Shown piece by piece: positions 23,820 to 35,639 of a DNA stretch of 64,000 nt (its first letter is position 1; every line of letters begins with the position of its first letter). Location of the stretch: assembly GCA_916048095.2 (NCBI GenBank), contig OU696593.1, positions 2,500,001 to 2,564,000 on the forward strand, written 5' to 3'. Origin of the DNA: Sacculina carcini. Lineage: Eukaryota; Arthropoda; Thecostraca; Sacculinidae. The position numbers and the translations under genes are program-made. A model generated the notes under the pieces. That model worked only from the letters and a program-made list of their open reading frames with translations, was not told where the DNA came from and did not search any database.

Positions 23820-24074
23820 CAGAGCCGTTGCGAGGAATTATGGGACCCCCTGAAGGCAGCACTTGGGACCCCCATTATAAATAAATAACCAAATAATGAA
23901 TGTATTTAATATACATAATAACATATACAAGCTCAGGTGAAAACACCTGAGCAAAAAGGTAAAGGCTATACATAATAAATGTGATAAATTTTAATATCAT
24001 ACGTGAAGCAGCGGGGCCCCTCAACATGCGGGCCCCCCGGCCGGGGGGCACGGGGGGCGGCTGCTACGGCTCTG
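23820..24074. mobile_element. hAT-like short non-autonomous element
   Basis: 255 bases. The ends are inverted (CAGAGCCGTTGC and, on the other strand, CAGAGCCGTAGC). The flanking 8-mers TATACACA and CATACACA match at seven positions, as expected for a hAT target duplication. The body is G- and C-rich without coding capacity. A relative with the same ends lies at 52060-52391. Confidence 0.75.
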
Positions 24075-24427
24075 CATACACACTCACACTCAAGCACACA
24101 AACACAAATGCACATGCCTACGCAAGACATGCATACAGTCACACACACGAAGCCACATACTTGTACTTGTCGTATATGCACACAAACGTTTCTTTTCTGT
24201 GGTTTTATTGTATTTAATCGAGACTTGTTCTGTATCTGACAATTCGGTCGCAGTAGATTCATGTATATCGTCTGCTTGGTGAATTGCGAGCATGAGATGT
24301 CATTGGATAGTTCGATGTTATTACGCCAGTGGATGACTCATCGAAAGGCGGCGACAGAGTGTGAGAGCGGGGAGAGCGCCGTCTGATGAACCTGAGTTAG
24401 TGTTGTTGTGCGACAGTGCGACAGCGG
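24075..24427. other. no gene seen
   Basis: CA-rich and mixed sequence with no recognised gene or repeat boundary. Confidence 0.55.
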
Positions 24428-24765
24428 GCGCTTAGCCAATGCCACCTAGATACATCTATCTAGATCAGTGGTTCTTAACCTTTTCTGTCCCGTTACCTCA
24501 CATGAATTTCCTTGGCACCTCCATTACCCCATTCAAATTCTAAATTTAATGGGGAGTGGTAGCCGCACTGCTATTGGCTGGCCCGCTGCGGGGCTCCCCA
24601 ATTGTCCCCACGTTGATGTCAAAATCAACTGTCCCCATTACCCTGCCATTACCCCCAGCAAAACCCCAAATTACCCCACCTGGGGTAATTACCCACAGGT
24701 TAAGAACCACTGATCTAGATCATCACCATAGATCCATGTATCTAGGTGGCGTTGGCTTAGCAGGC
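24428..24765. repeat. inverted repeat interrupted by a hAT-like element
   Basis: The arms 24428-24455 and 24736-24765 are inverted copies (core ATGTATCTAGGTGG on the right, CCACCTAGATACAT on the left). With the hAT-like element removed, the loop is only some 30 bases, so the DNA before insertion was a nearly perfect hairpin. Confidence 0.7.
24466..24712. mobile_element. hAT-like short non-autonomous element with perfect target duplication
   Basis: 247 bases with 16-bp inverted ends CAGTGGTTCTTAACCT. The 8-bp target duplication ATCTAGAT (24458-24465 and 24713-24720) is perfect. No coding capacity. The ends resemble those at 45607 and 48476. The target lies in the loop of a hairpin. Confidence 0.92.
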
Positions 24766-25659
24766 GTTTGTGTGTCTGTGTGTGTGTGTTAGTGCAGTGG
24801 GCGAATTTTGATGACGACGGAGCGAGACGGGGGCAGTGAGTGTGTTGGAGGGATTGAGTGCGTTGGTGTGCTGTGCGTGGTTTTGGGAAGCTGCGGATTG
24901 GTTTTAGTGTGCACTTTTCTTGGAGATATTTGCTGTGTGCGTTGTGTTAGTGATTCTCATATTTTTCTGGCGACATTTATAATTGTTGTCTTATAATTAA
25001 TGTCTTGTTGATCCATACGTGTCTTCAATATATCTCATTCTCGACTACATTTTCTCAATTGACTCCATGGTTATTAAATAGATAGTGGTGAATACGAATT
25101 TGTTAAGACACCCATCTGTACTGCTTAATACCTGTTGCTTTTCTGAACAAGAGACAGGCTGATTCGACATTTGGTCATTCACAGCTATATTTTGCTATTG
25201 AATAGTGACATTTCTGAATTTACTATCTCATATATGCAGCTGGGGTGTGCCATTTCAGCTATATCGACAGTTATGCACTTGCTAATTGACTTTTACAGTC
25301 GTGTTGAAGCGCACACAGTCTCTTGTGGCTGTAGACTTGTAGACTTGTATTTCATTTCCATTTCCAAAGCATTGTTGGCTTTTCAAATGGCTTTAAAAAG
25401 AAATTCACACATAAGCGCGCACGCACACACACGCACACACTCACATATTCGACACACTCACACATTCAACTCCCTCTTTCACATTTAACACATTCAATAC
25501 ATTCAATACATTTGAAAATTGAAAACAATGTAAACGCTAAAATTCGGTCAACCATTAAGTGGAATAAAAAATGGTTATGGATTTAAAAATGATATTAAAA
25601 GGAATCGAAGATTAAAAAAGCTAAAAAAGGTGTCAAAGTAAGTTAAAAAAAACGAGTGT
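24766..25659. other. no gene seen
   Basis: Mixed AT-rich sequence with a CA tract near 25420-25470. Open frames are short and unlike known proteins. Confidence 0.6.
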
Positions 25660-25947
25660 CAAAGGGAATTATAATATAAATGATCTTCTGTCGATGATTT
25701 CTCTCCGAGGTTTTTTTCTGAATCCTACCATCTGACCATCGCTCTATGCCCTGTTGTATTGATGCATGCCACTGTAGAGCTGCCTCCGGCGACCAGTTTC
25801 GCTGCGAATTTTGGGAAGATGTAGTTTTCCAGCTGCTCTGGTGCCGTAGTAATGGTCCGCAGTTGCACACACTTGATATGCGAGTTGCGAGGGCACACCG
25901 AAAACCCGTATGTGACGAACCAATGATACTCTGTGATATTCAACCAG

Positions 25948-27477
25948 TTATTCGGCGTTGAGCCAACACAGCCTTGAGAAAGTCTCTGATATGTGGTCGT
26001 GTTTTCTCTTTTTTGAGACCACTCTGGCGCAGAAGTTCAGGATGCTCCGCACCTTTTTAACATTGGACTTTGAGCTTGCGCCGTAGAGAGAAACATTGAA
26101 TCTGAGCTGGCTTGTGACCAGGCATTCCACTATCCTTTTTAGACATGAGGTAGCAAGGCAGTGACGTGCATGTACCAGGCTAAGCAATGTGGCTGAACAG
26201 ACTTTGGTCAGATGGTCAACATGTTCTTCATAGCTGAGGTGGTTATCCAGTATGACTCCCAGAGATTTGGTGGCTCTCTGTTCGGTGATCTCAGCACCGT
26301 TGAACTGGAGCTTAACTGGTGGGAGACCTCGCAACATCTCGGGAGTGCCCACCACGATCAGTGCTGTCTTATCAGAATTCAACTTCATCCGGTTATGCAC
26401 GCACCAGGCTTCCACTTTAGTCACCGCCGACTCCATTCTTGACGCCAACTCTGAAATTTCATTCTTTTTTGCTGACATTACAATCTGGATGTCATCGGCG
26501 TACTGCACTACAGTGATCTTGCTGTACTCTGCTAAACAGCAGCTAATGTCGTTTGAGTACAGCAAATATAGCAGGCAGCTGAGGGCGCCGCCCTGATAAA
26601 CACCCAGGTTGTTGTGTCGGACTTCAGACAGACGTGTTTGGCCGCAAGAGTACCTCATTTTCACCTGCTGAGTGTGTCCGGCTAGTTAAGCTTTGAACCA
26701 CGCTGTGTCGATGCCGTACAGCTGCAGCTTGGCCACAAGAAGGTCGTGAGGCACCATGTCAAAACATTTCGACATGTCCAATGATACTAGAAATGAAATT
26801 TCGCTTTCGTCCATGGCTTTGAGCGTGTGCTCATTGATGACGTAGAGTGCCGTCTCTGTGGAGTGACCTCGTCTGTAGCCGTGCTGACAGTCGACAATCA
26901 GCCTGATTTTCTCCAGGTAGTCCATCAGCTGCTGCTGCACGATTTTCTCCACTATCTTGGTGACCGCGGGCAGAATCGATATTGGGCGAGTCGTAGACGG
27001 TTCTGTTGAAACATGACTCGACTTTGGTGTCGGAGTTACCGTTGCATGTTTGCCAGCATCTGGAACGTTACATTGTCGGAGACTGGTGTTGATAACGTCC
27101 AGAAGCTGCCAGCCAACGCCTTCCAGAAATCGTCGTATCATATTGACACTGATCCCGTCCGCTGCCACTGTGTGCGAGTTGTTGAGCGCCATTATAGCTT
27201 TACGGAGTTGCAAATATGTGACTTGCTTGATGACGAAACTCCCCGTTGTTGTCCTGGCCAAATAATTGGGCAAGCAAGAGTAGAGACAAGATGATGGTAT
27301 TTGAGATGCTGTTGTAGGTCCGATGCTGACGTAATAGTTGTTTAGAGCGTCAGGTGTTTTTTCGAGTTGAGCACTTTTTGGTTTGCTGGATATTATCGGC
27401 TTGATTTCTTTCCAGATATTGCACGGTCTTGTGGTTTGCAGTTTACTCTCGATGTGCTGAATAACACTGCGGCGCAC
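25948..27477 (-). pseudogene. LINE reverse transcriptase
   Basis: Two long frames, 27477-26686 and 26664-25948, lie in the same order as in a whole LINE protein, with a short break between them near 26670. Catalytic motifs are preserved: D in SLDMSKCFD, and YADD. The GVPQGS-type motif has become VYQGGA. The 3' block ends in a stop at 25948, while coding similarity seems to continue in another frame to about 25725. Confidence 0.85.
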
Positions 27478-27780
27478 TGCGGATTTGTAGCGGTGGTTCA
27501 GAGCCTTGTATTCGACCTTGTTTCATTTCGCCAGTGCTTTGGACCGCGCCTTTCTGAGGTCATTGGTGGAGGCTAACATTGGAGGAGCGTTCGATGGCGG
27601 CATTCATACTTTCGTGATTGGCGCCATCTGGTCGAGTAGCTTGGTGAAGTGGTGTGTGAATTGATGACACTTGTCCGATGTTTGATCCGCCATGTGGAAA
27701 CCGCTCCAATCGTAACACTGCAGACGTTCAACAAAGCCATGTGTGTCAACCCGAGCCAGCCGACGGCCCAGTGTTGTGAC

Positions 27781-28128
27781 TCAGTGTTTGTCGCGTCTGT
27801 TGCCCACTTTGAATATCACTATGGTGAAGTCGTGCGGCGTGCCGTATTGGCAAACCGTGACTCCGGAGCATCGCAGAGAATTGTGAAAATTAGTGGCCAC
27901 TATGTCAATGAACGAGCCAGAGGTTCTGTACGTCGGTTTGCTGTCATTGCACAGCGTGAGACCGCAGCATACAAGCAGTTGTGTTAGCATTACACATGAG
28001 ACTGAGTCAGTTTTAAGGACGTTGCAGTTGAGATCCCCGGCCACTATTACTGTTGAGCGATGTTGCAGGATGATGTGTTGCAGCTGCTGTTCCAGGTCGT
28101 CGAGGTCGGCTGTACTGCAAGCATACAT
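27781..28128 (-). pseudogene. LINE endonuclease, C-terminal half
   Basis: The frame contains GDLNCN and the SFIDIVATN motif that carries a catalytic aspartate, followed by the S-H-like end (TPHDFTIVIF). The N-terminal catalytic half is not present upstream. Confidence 0.75.
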
Positions 28129-28150
28129 GATGAAGGGCGGCAGGGAATAA

Positions 28151-28743
28151 TTACCGCCCCTGGTCGGTGGATAGCCTAGCCACGCAACTGAAAGTAACGC
28201 ACTTTTTCGTCAAGTTGTCAGTTTCAACCAGCGGCAAGTCAATGTGTAGCGTGAAGCGATCTCTTGATAAGCATCTCATTGCCGCTTAGGTATATGGCAT
28301 TTTCTGCATGCGCCTGTAATGCTTGTTATCCGGCTGACTGGGGCATCGAGTGCTACAGGTAAGAGATAAGCTACCTGGGTCTATTTTTATGTGTGCATGT
28401 GTGTGTGTGTGTGTGTGAACAGTTATGCTTGGATTTTTTTTGCACTGTAGCACCGTAACTAACTCAACGACCTCGCAAGTATGACCGATTCTCATTGCAG
28501 ACGCACGCTATGGTTACACAACGTTGCATGCAACAACTCAACGGATGCACTGAGCAAGGCTATATTAATGATGCGTTGCATACGCGAGGCGATGTGAGAA
28601 TTCTATACGTGTGCATTGCACTTATATCAACCACAGTGTACGAAAGTGTGTGTAAGCTCGCTTCAATCTTATTCTAATATAGCACAATGTCGGTTGAATA
28701 TCAACAAGCAAGTATATATATTATATATATATATATATATGTA
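28151..28743. other. no gene seen
   Basis: Mixed sequence with a short TG tract near 28390-28420 and a TA tract near 28715-28740 directly before the first Helitron end. Confidence 0.55.
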
Positions 28744-29572
28744 CTAGCATTTAAACCCGCCTTTTGTGCGGAAAAATTCATAAAATGAGATTTATATTTA
28801 TAAACAATTATATTCATTTAAAAAAAAAAAAAAAATGTAAACTCATAAATATCTTACTCAATATAAAAGTCTAAATGTGAATATTTTTATTTTTATTTTG
28901 ACAAAATATTATCCCTCAATCCGCTTCATATTTAAACCTGCCCGTCGTGCTGAATAATTCAGAACTCATACATGAAACAATGAAAAATGACTACACTTTT
29001 TCATCATGTTTCCAAAATGTATTTATAACTTAACATCACCGTCTAGCATTAAAACCCGCCCGTTGTGCGGAGCAATTCATAAAATGAAATTCATATTTAA
29101 TTCATTATAAATATTGCAAATTAAAAAAATAAATAGGGTAAATTCATAAATACCTTAATCAATTGAAAAGTCTAAATTTAATTATTTTTAATTTTGTTTT
29201 GACAAAATATTTTCACTCAGCCCGCCTCATATAACAGCTTTCACTCAGCCCGCCTCATTAAACCCGTCCGACGTGCGGAATAATTCAGAACTCGAACAAG
29301 ATCCGTTCTGGATCTTGAAGTCAAATCCATTGGTTTTGTATATGAATTCATTCTATACGGTGAAATTGAACGTTTTATTGTCTATAGTTGCTGCCCGCGG
29401 GACATTTTTATTTCATAAATATGAGCCATCGCTTCGTTTGTGTTTGAAGCCCCTGATCTATACCATTGAACCCGCGCAATTATGTCACCTCATATTCAAG
29501 CATACATACACACAGACAGACAGATAATTCCTTTAAATATACATAAAAGAAATATATATATACATATATATA
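28744..29572 (-). mobile_element. Helitron unit with a second, internal 3' end
   Basis: The 3' terminus CTAG lies at 28744-28747 (read on minus) with a decayed hairpin. A second CTAG with the hairpin CCGCACAACGGGCGG lies at 29043-29046. The right part carries the conserved segment ending in GACAGACAGATAATT that marks the 5' part of the short units. The same double-ended arrangement is found near 63600-63700 and, inverted, near 57060-57150, so it amplified as a composite. Confidence 0.75.
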
Positions 29573-29574
29573 GC

Positions 29575-32500
29575 GAGCGAGCGCGTTGGCAAGAGGGCGT
29601 CTGTTTTGTGTGGAGTTAACGCTTTGTTGCGGGATCGTGTAGATTCGTGCGTGGATTCGTGGTCATTAACATATCGCAGTTTTCATCACGGTTTTTTTTC
29701 TGTACATCGTTGTTGAATACATTCACAAGCTATTTCGGCCCAATGGCAAATATGAAGCTTCATGAGATCCTGCGACAGTTCGATGGGGGGCAGGACGTCG
29801 TTCAGTGGATAAACAAGTTCGAAAGAGTTGCAAAACTGCAGAAAATCGACAATTTGGCCAACGTGCTGCCGCTTTTTCTCGACTGAAAAGCCTACGACGT
29901 GTATAATGAGATGAACGAGCAGAAGAAGGAGGTGTACGAAGACGTCAGAACGAAGCTCCCCGATGCTTTTTCCGCCAATCAGTTCACTGCATACGAAAGA
30001 TTGGCAGGCAGCAAGTGGAGCGGTGAAACCGCGGACGTGTACATGTCCGCTCTGAAGAAACTTGCAAAACTGGCCGAAATCGAGAACGAGGACGTTCTCA
30101 AAAATGCTTTCGTGGTCGGTATGCCGCGAGATGTGTCTCGGGAGCTTAGAACAATGCCGAACATAAAGACGATTGGATTGGATGCCGTGATAGAAAAAGC
30201 CCGAGTATTGTTGGAGGATGAGAGCGGAGACGCGGCGATGGTCTCAAAGAACGCGCAGCCTAGACCGGTCGAGGACAAGAAGCTGTACGGCGGGTATTTT
30301 TTGTGCGGGGGACCGCACTTGGCGAGGAACTGTCGTCGTGCCGTTCGTAGAGGACGTCGCCAGGTGGAATGCTTCCGATGTGGAGGGCCGCACTTTAGGC
30401 GATACTGCCCGCAGCCTTCAGACGTCGTTGACTACTCGGGAAACGACGAGGGGAGAACTGGTGCGCCGGCAGTTCTCCCGGCTCCCAACGGGCAGCAGAG
30501 ACGTTACCGTGTGTCCCAGGCACTGTCAACGGACATCGAGTGAGTGCGGTTGTCGATACGGGATGCACCAAAATGATGGTACTGCGAAAATACGTTGGTC
30601 GTGTTCATGGTTTTTGTCGTGTTACCAGTGTTGATGGTCGGAGTGTCGAGTGCGCGGGTACCGCGACGGTGCTTTTGTCCGTTGGAGGTGAGCTTTTTCG
30701 TTTTCATGTTATTGTAGTTGATAAGTTGTTGGGTGACGTCAGAATGATTCTTGGGATAGACGCGATCATGAGGCTTGGGGGCGCTTATATTGGAGCAGCA
30801 GGAGTGGTGTTTGGTGCGAGAGGTGACCAGCGAGGTGCTTCGAGCAAGGATAAATTGGTAGGCCCGGTGAAAGATGCTGTCTGCGTAGTGAGCGGGAGTA
30901 CACGGCGTGACTGCAGGAAACGCCCATTGAGAATGCGACACGGTGTATTTTCATTGATGACTGTGAATTTGAGGCGAAATTTGACGGTAACGGCTGGGTG
31001 TTCAAATGGAAGTGGAGTGACTTTGTTTGACTGTCTAGTGACCTGTTTTGAGTAATACTGTCGGCTGTTACAACAGTGTTCGTGATCCAAAACTGAAGCC
31101 AAGATTTGACGAAGAGATCAAACGTTGGATCTCACTTGGTTGGCTGAAACCATGTAACTCTGCTGGAGGTGTCTTGCCTTTGATGGCAGTTGACCAATCC
31201 AACAAGAATAAGGTGAGACCTGTGCTCGACTTCAGGGAACTTAATACGCACGTACAATGCCACGCACGCTACGACGCACCGGTATGTGATGAAACACTCA
31301 GAAGATGGAGGAAATGGACAACCCCTCTGAAATGGGTTGATTTAAAATCATCTTACCTACAGATTGGAGTGGATGAAAGCCTTTGGAAGTAAAAACAAGT
31401 GGAGTACGGGGACTCGAGATTCTTTCTGACAAGGCTTGGATTTGGGCTCAACTGCGCACCCCGCATCATGACCAAGATTCTAGCTAAGGGTTTGAGCCAA
31501 GACGAGCAAAGTGCCAACTGACTCGTACATCGACGACATACTGGTGAACGAAAGCATCGTCAGTGCAGATGAAGTAGTTCTCCATCTACGGAAATACGGG
31601 CTAGTCGCAAATAATCCCGAAAAATTAGACAACGGGCGTGTGCTCGGTTTGCAACTAGTTTCCCACGGACGTGATGAGTTGATGTTTCGGCGAGGCAACA
31701 AGGTGCCGAAATCCATTGAAGCTGGGCTCACTAAACGTGGCCAATTTTCACTATGTGGGAAGCTGGTGGGGCACTACCCTGTAGCGGGTTGGCTAAAGGT
31801 GGCAACCAGTTTCGTGAAAAGGTCATCACAAGTGTGCATGGGAGGTGCATGTGCATGGGAGTTGAGTGCATGTGCATGTGCATTGAGTGTGCATGGGGAG
31901 ACGTTGTCAGTGAGAGCACATTGAAAATGGCGAACTCGATGCTTGGAATGGTTGAAGAATGTGACCCTGTTCGAGGAAAGTGGTATGTACCCAAATCAAA
32001 GAGAGGAAAGGTGTGGTGTGATGCCAGTAGTCTGGCATTGGGTGTTTTGCTGGAAATAGACGGATCAGGAGTGGAAGACGCATCATGGCTGCGCAAAACG
32101 AATGACGCCAATCACATTAACCTTGTCGAGCTGGACGCCGTACTGAAGGGAATCAATCTAGCTGTCAAGTGGGGTTTGGACGAGATTGAGGTGATTACTG
32201 ATTCAATGACAATTGTGGGGTGGCTGAGGTCTACGCTTAGTGGTGAGCGCAGAGTGAAGAGTGGCAGTGCGGCTGAAGTGCTGATTCTGCGCCGGCTGGG
32301 CCTCCTGAGCGCCATGGTCATCGAGCTTGCGATCACAATCAAACCCTCATTCATAAGGTCTGAAAGTAACAAGCGGATAGGCCAACGCGTGTTCCCATGT
32401 CGTGGCTGGAACTATGCCGTGAAAACGGTGACGAAATATGTACATTGACACTTCATGAAATGCATGCACAACATCATTTTGGATTGGACAGGACTCTCTC

Positions 32501-33440
32501 GTTGGCGAGAATGGTGGACCCAGATACGAAGAGGTCCCGGGTAAAAAGATGTGTCAGAGAGTGCGTTCAATGCTAGTCGATTGATCCGGCGCCGTCCAGC
32601 CATCAACCTGGAGATCTGAGTGTGGACGAAAGCTCGACTCGACTGGCGGCAGATGTGACCCAGTACAGAGGCCGGTCTTATCTGACAATCGTGGATTCTG
32701 GGCCTTGCAGGCTCGCCGTGTGGAAAAGAATACGGTCGGAAAACGCTGACGATATCGCGAGGGTAATTCACGAGTTTTTCCTCGAACGTGGACCGGCTGC
32801 AGAACTTCTCCTAGACAACAGCGCAGCTTTCAAGTCATCAAAGCTTGGGGATGTTTGCGATAGATGGGGTGTGAAGCGCAGATATCGTGCGGCATATAGA
32901 CCCTCAGGTAATGGAATCTTCAAGCGGCACCATAGGACGATCAAGCGTATGGCGGAGCGGTGCAGAACGACACCTATCGAGGTGTTGTTTTGGTACAATA
33001 TGGTACAGCAGATTCCAACGAGGCGACGGTGTCCCCCGCGTATGGTATTTATAAGTATCAGTTGCGATATCCGTCGGCGAGGAAGGATCTTCCTGAGGAA
33101 GATGGTGGTGTCTGGCGTGTTGGTGATGACGTCTGGGTGAAGCCGCCGGATGCACGTTGTACGACGCGCTGGAGAAGAGGTCGCATCACCGGAGTAGTTT
33201 CGCCCAGCAACGTCGAAGTTGACGGTGTGTCACGCCACGTTCTGGACATTCGGCGAGTATTAGGGAGGGAGTCCGAGGACGAGAGCGAAAGTTCACAGGA
33301 CGAGGCGGACCCGGTGATTTCCCAAGGACGTGCTGAGAACGTGGATCAAGAGCCGGAACCCGAGTTTGTGCCAAGAAGGTCAACGCGAGAAAGACGAGCA
33401 CCGGCGTGGCTCAAAGACTACGTATAACTTTACCTGTATG
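29575..33440 (+). mobile_element. LTR retrotransposon D (Ty3/Gypsy-like), broken
   Basis: Same family as element A: both have the leader AGCTATTTCGGC after the LTR end and closely similar proteins. Parts in order: likely 5' LTR part (to about 29729), gag (29743-30543) with two CCHC-like knuckles, aspartic protease (VVDTGCTKM near 30545), reverse transcriptase (VRPVLDFRELN near 31215; YIDDI near 31525), RNase H (WCDASSLALGV near 32020) and integrase (near 32660-33000, GNGIFKRHH). A 3' LTR could not be recognised. It is a fossil with several breaks. It lies between two Helitron units. Confidence 0.85.
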
Positions 33441-33446
33441 TTTATA

Positions 33447-33923
33447 CTAGCATTTAAACCCGCCCGTTGTGCGGAACAATTCATAAAATTAAATTCATAT
33501 TTAATTAGTAAACACATTGTAAATTATAATAGATTATAGTAAATCCATAAAAATAATAATCAATTGAAAAGTCTAAATTTAATTATTTCTCATTCTTATT
33601 TTGACAAAATACTATCCCTCCACCCGCCTCATATTTAAACCTGCCCGTCGTGCGGAATAATTCAGAACTCGAACACGATCCGTTCTGGACCTTGAAGTCA
33701 AATCCGTTAGTTTTGTATATGAACTTGTTTTACACGGTGAAATTAAACGTTCTATTGTCTACAGTTGATGCCCCCGGGACATTATTATCTCATAAACATG
33801 ATCCATCGCTTCATTGACGTTTGAAGCCCCTGATCAATACCATTGCGCCCGCGCAGTTAGGTCACCTCATATTCAAGCATACACGCACACAGACAGACAG
33901 ATAATTTATTTTATATTTATATA
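33447..33923 (-). mobile_element. short Helitron unit
   Basis: 3' end CTAG at 33447-33450 with the hairpin CCGCACAACGGGCGG. The 5' part carries the GACAGACAGATAATT segment and an AT-rich end. The base outside the 3' end is T on the element strand, as in canonical insertions. A second hairpin copy without CTAG lies at about 33640. The left neighbour is LTR element D and the right neighbour is a long unit with no gap. Confidence 0.8.
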
Positions 33924-34872
33924 CTAGCAATAAAACCCACCCGTTCTGCGGAGCAATTAATAACATGAAATTCATATTAAATTCATAAAAAATGTGGAAA
34001 ATTAAAAATGAAATAGGGTACACTCATAAAAATATTAATCAATTGAAAATTTCAAGTTCAATTATTTTTATTTCGACAAAATATTTCCCCTCAGTCCGCC
34101 TTAGTAATTTTTACATCTGCCTGTCGTGCTGAATAATTCAGAACTCGAACACGATCCGTTCTGGATCTTGAAGTCAAATCCATTGGTTTTGTGTATGAAT
34201 TAATTCTACAGAGGAAATTGAACGTTTTATTGTCTATAGTAGCTGCCCGCGGAGCATTTTTATTAAAAAATTACCTTCTTTTAAAAGAACCATTTGAGAA
34301 AATGAACTAAGAAATGGAAACACTTTTTTATACCCGCCCGTCGTGCGGAACAATTCATACAATAAAATTCATATTAAATCCATAAAATAAAATTAACCCA
34401 AATTGAAAAACAAAAAATGTCAGCTATAAATATCTTAACCAATAGAAAAGTCTAAATTTGAATATTTTTGTTCTTATTTGGACAAATATTATCCCTCAAC
34501 CCGCCTGATATATAAATCTGCCCGTCGTGTGGTATAATTCAGAACACAAACACGAAACAAACAATGAAAGATGATGAAATCTTTTCATCAGAATGTTTCC
34601 AAACTATATTTATTACTTAACATCATTCCCCAATATCATTTGCTTAAGTACTATTTTACTTTTACCGCTATAATATTTATTGATAAAATTTATATATTTT
34701 CCGCTATCATTAAAACCCAATATAACCTGAGTCAAACCTACCCAACCCAACCCTACCATCCAATCTTGACCGCACTCAGCCTAGTCTGAGGTGATTTAAC
34801 TTATTAGTTTGTGATCACAAAATATACTGATGCGATCATAATTTGTAATCAGAAGACTGAGATTATCTACCC

Positions 34873-34925
34873 CAGGGGTCCCAAACACGCGGCCCACCAA
34901 TACTTTTCTCTCAACCCGCCAATAT
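34873..34925 (+). mobile_element. captured hAT-like end inside Helitron
   Basis: CAGGGGTCCCAAACACGCGG is the classic start of a large group of hAT elements. It occurs at the same place in the copies at 39398 and 59982, so it was taken up before the Helitron multiplied. The other hAT end is not visible. Confidence 0.6.
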
Positions 34926-35639
34926 AGTATCGGGACCAAACTGTAATGCAGCTAAATTCACATTTGTTGCATAATGCGATATAATTATACACCATTATCA
35001 TATTATATCATAATTCCCGGTTAATGCTTCCACTAATGCATCATATTCATACAGTTGTTATTTTTTGGATTACACCGATATTACAGCCCTTGATATTACA
35101 GCCGATATTATATTATGCAATCTATATTCTGCTACGTGTTATTCCTAATACATATATCATCAGATCGCAAAATATATCTAAAGGTTCACATCATTCTCCA
35201 AAATCATTTGCTTAAGAGCTATTCTACCTTTATCGCTAAAATATTCACTGCTAGCAAAATATCATATACCTCGCTATCATTTAAACCCACTCTTTATAGA
35301 TACATTTAAATCCTCCGTCGTGCGGAACAGTTCATAAAATATAATTAATATTGAATTCATAAAAAATTAGTGCAAATTGAAAAAGAAAAACAAACCCATA
35401 GGAAAGTTTTAGCTAATATAAAAGTCTAAATGTGAAATTCATGTTTCAATTTAGAAAACATGTTTTTCCACAACCCGCCTCATATTTAAAGCTGCAGGTC
35501 GTGCGGAATAATTTAGAACTCAAACACGAAACAAACACAAAGAAAATTGATGAAAAACGACCAGTAGAAAAAGTCAAATTTGTAAATTCTTGTTTTTTAT
35601 TTAAATTAAAATTATTAAATTTAAATTCTTGTAAATTAT

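Larger units (their letters stand above)
25660..28150 (-). mobile_element. LINE with endonuclease and reverse transcriptase (CR1/Jockey-like)
   Basis: Reading leftward on the minus strand: the C-terminal half of an apurinic-like endonuclease (VIVAGDLNCN, then PTYRTSGSFIDIVATN, 28128-27781), a linker, the reverse transcriptase fingers and palm (RPISILPAVTKIVEKIV, GYRRGHSTETAL, SLDMSKCFDMVPHDLL, 27477-26686), then VYQGGALSCLLYLLYSNDI, the YADDIQI box and the thumb (26664-25948), and a C-terminal part to about 25670. The 5' end with the first half of the endonuclease is missing. Stops between the blocks show that it is inactive. Confidence 0.88.

Noticed and set aside
34571-34789. A 72-codon frame starting [12 protein letters not shown], found in four Helitron copies (34571, 39096, 42845, 59651)
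   Set aside because: The whole surrounding DNA is equally similar between copies, so an open frame in each is expected by descent. No known domain. A test for synonymous versus non-synonymous change among many copies would decide.
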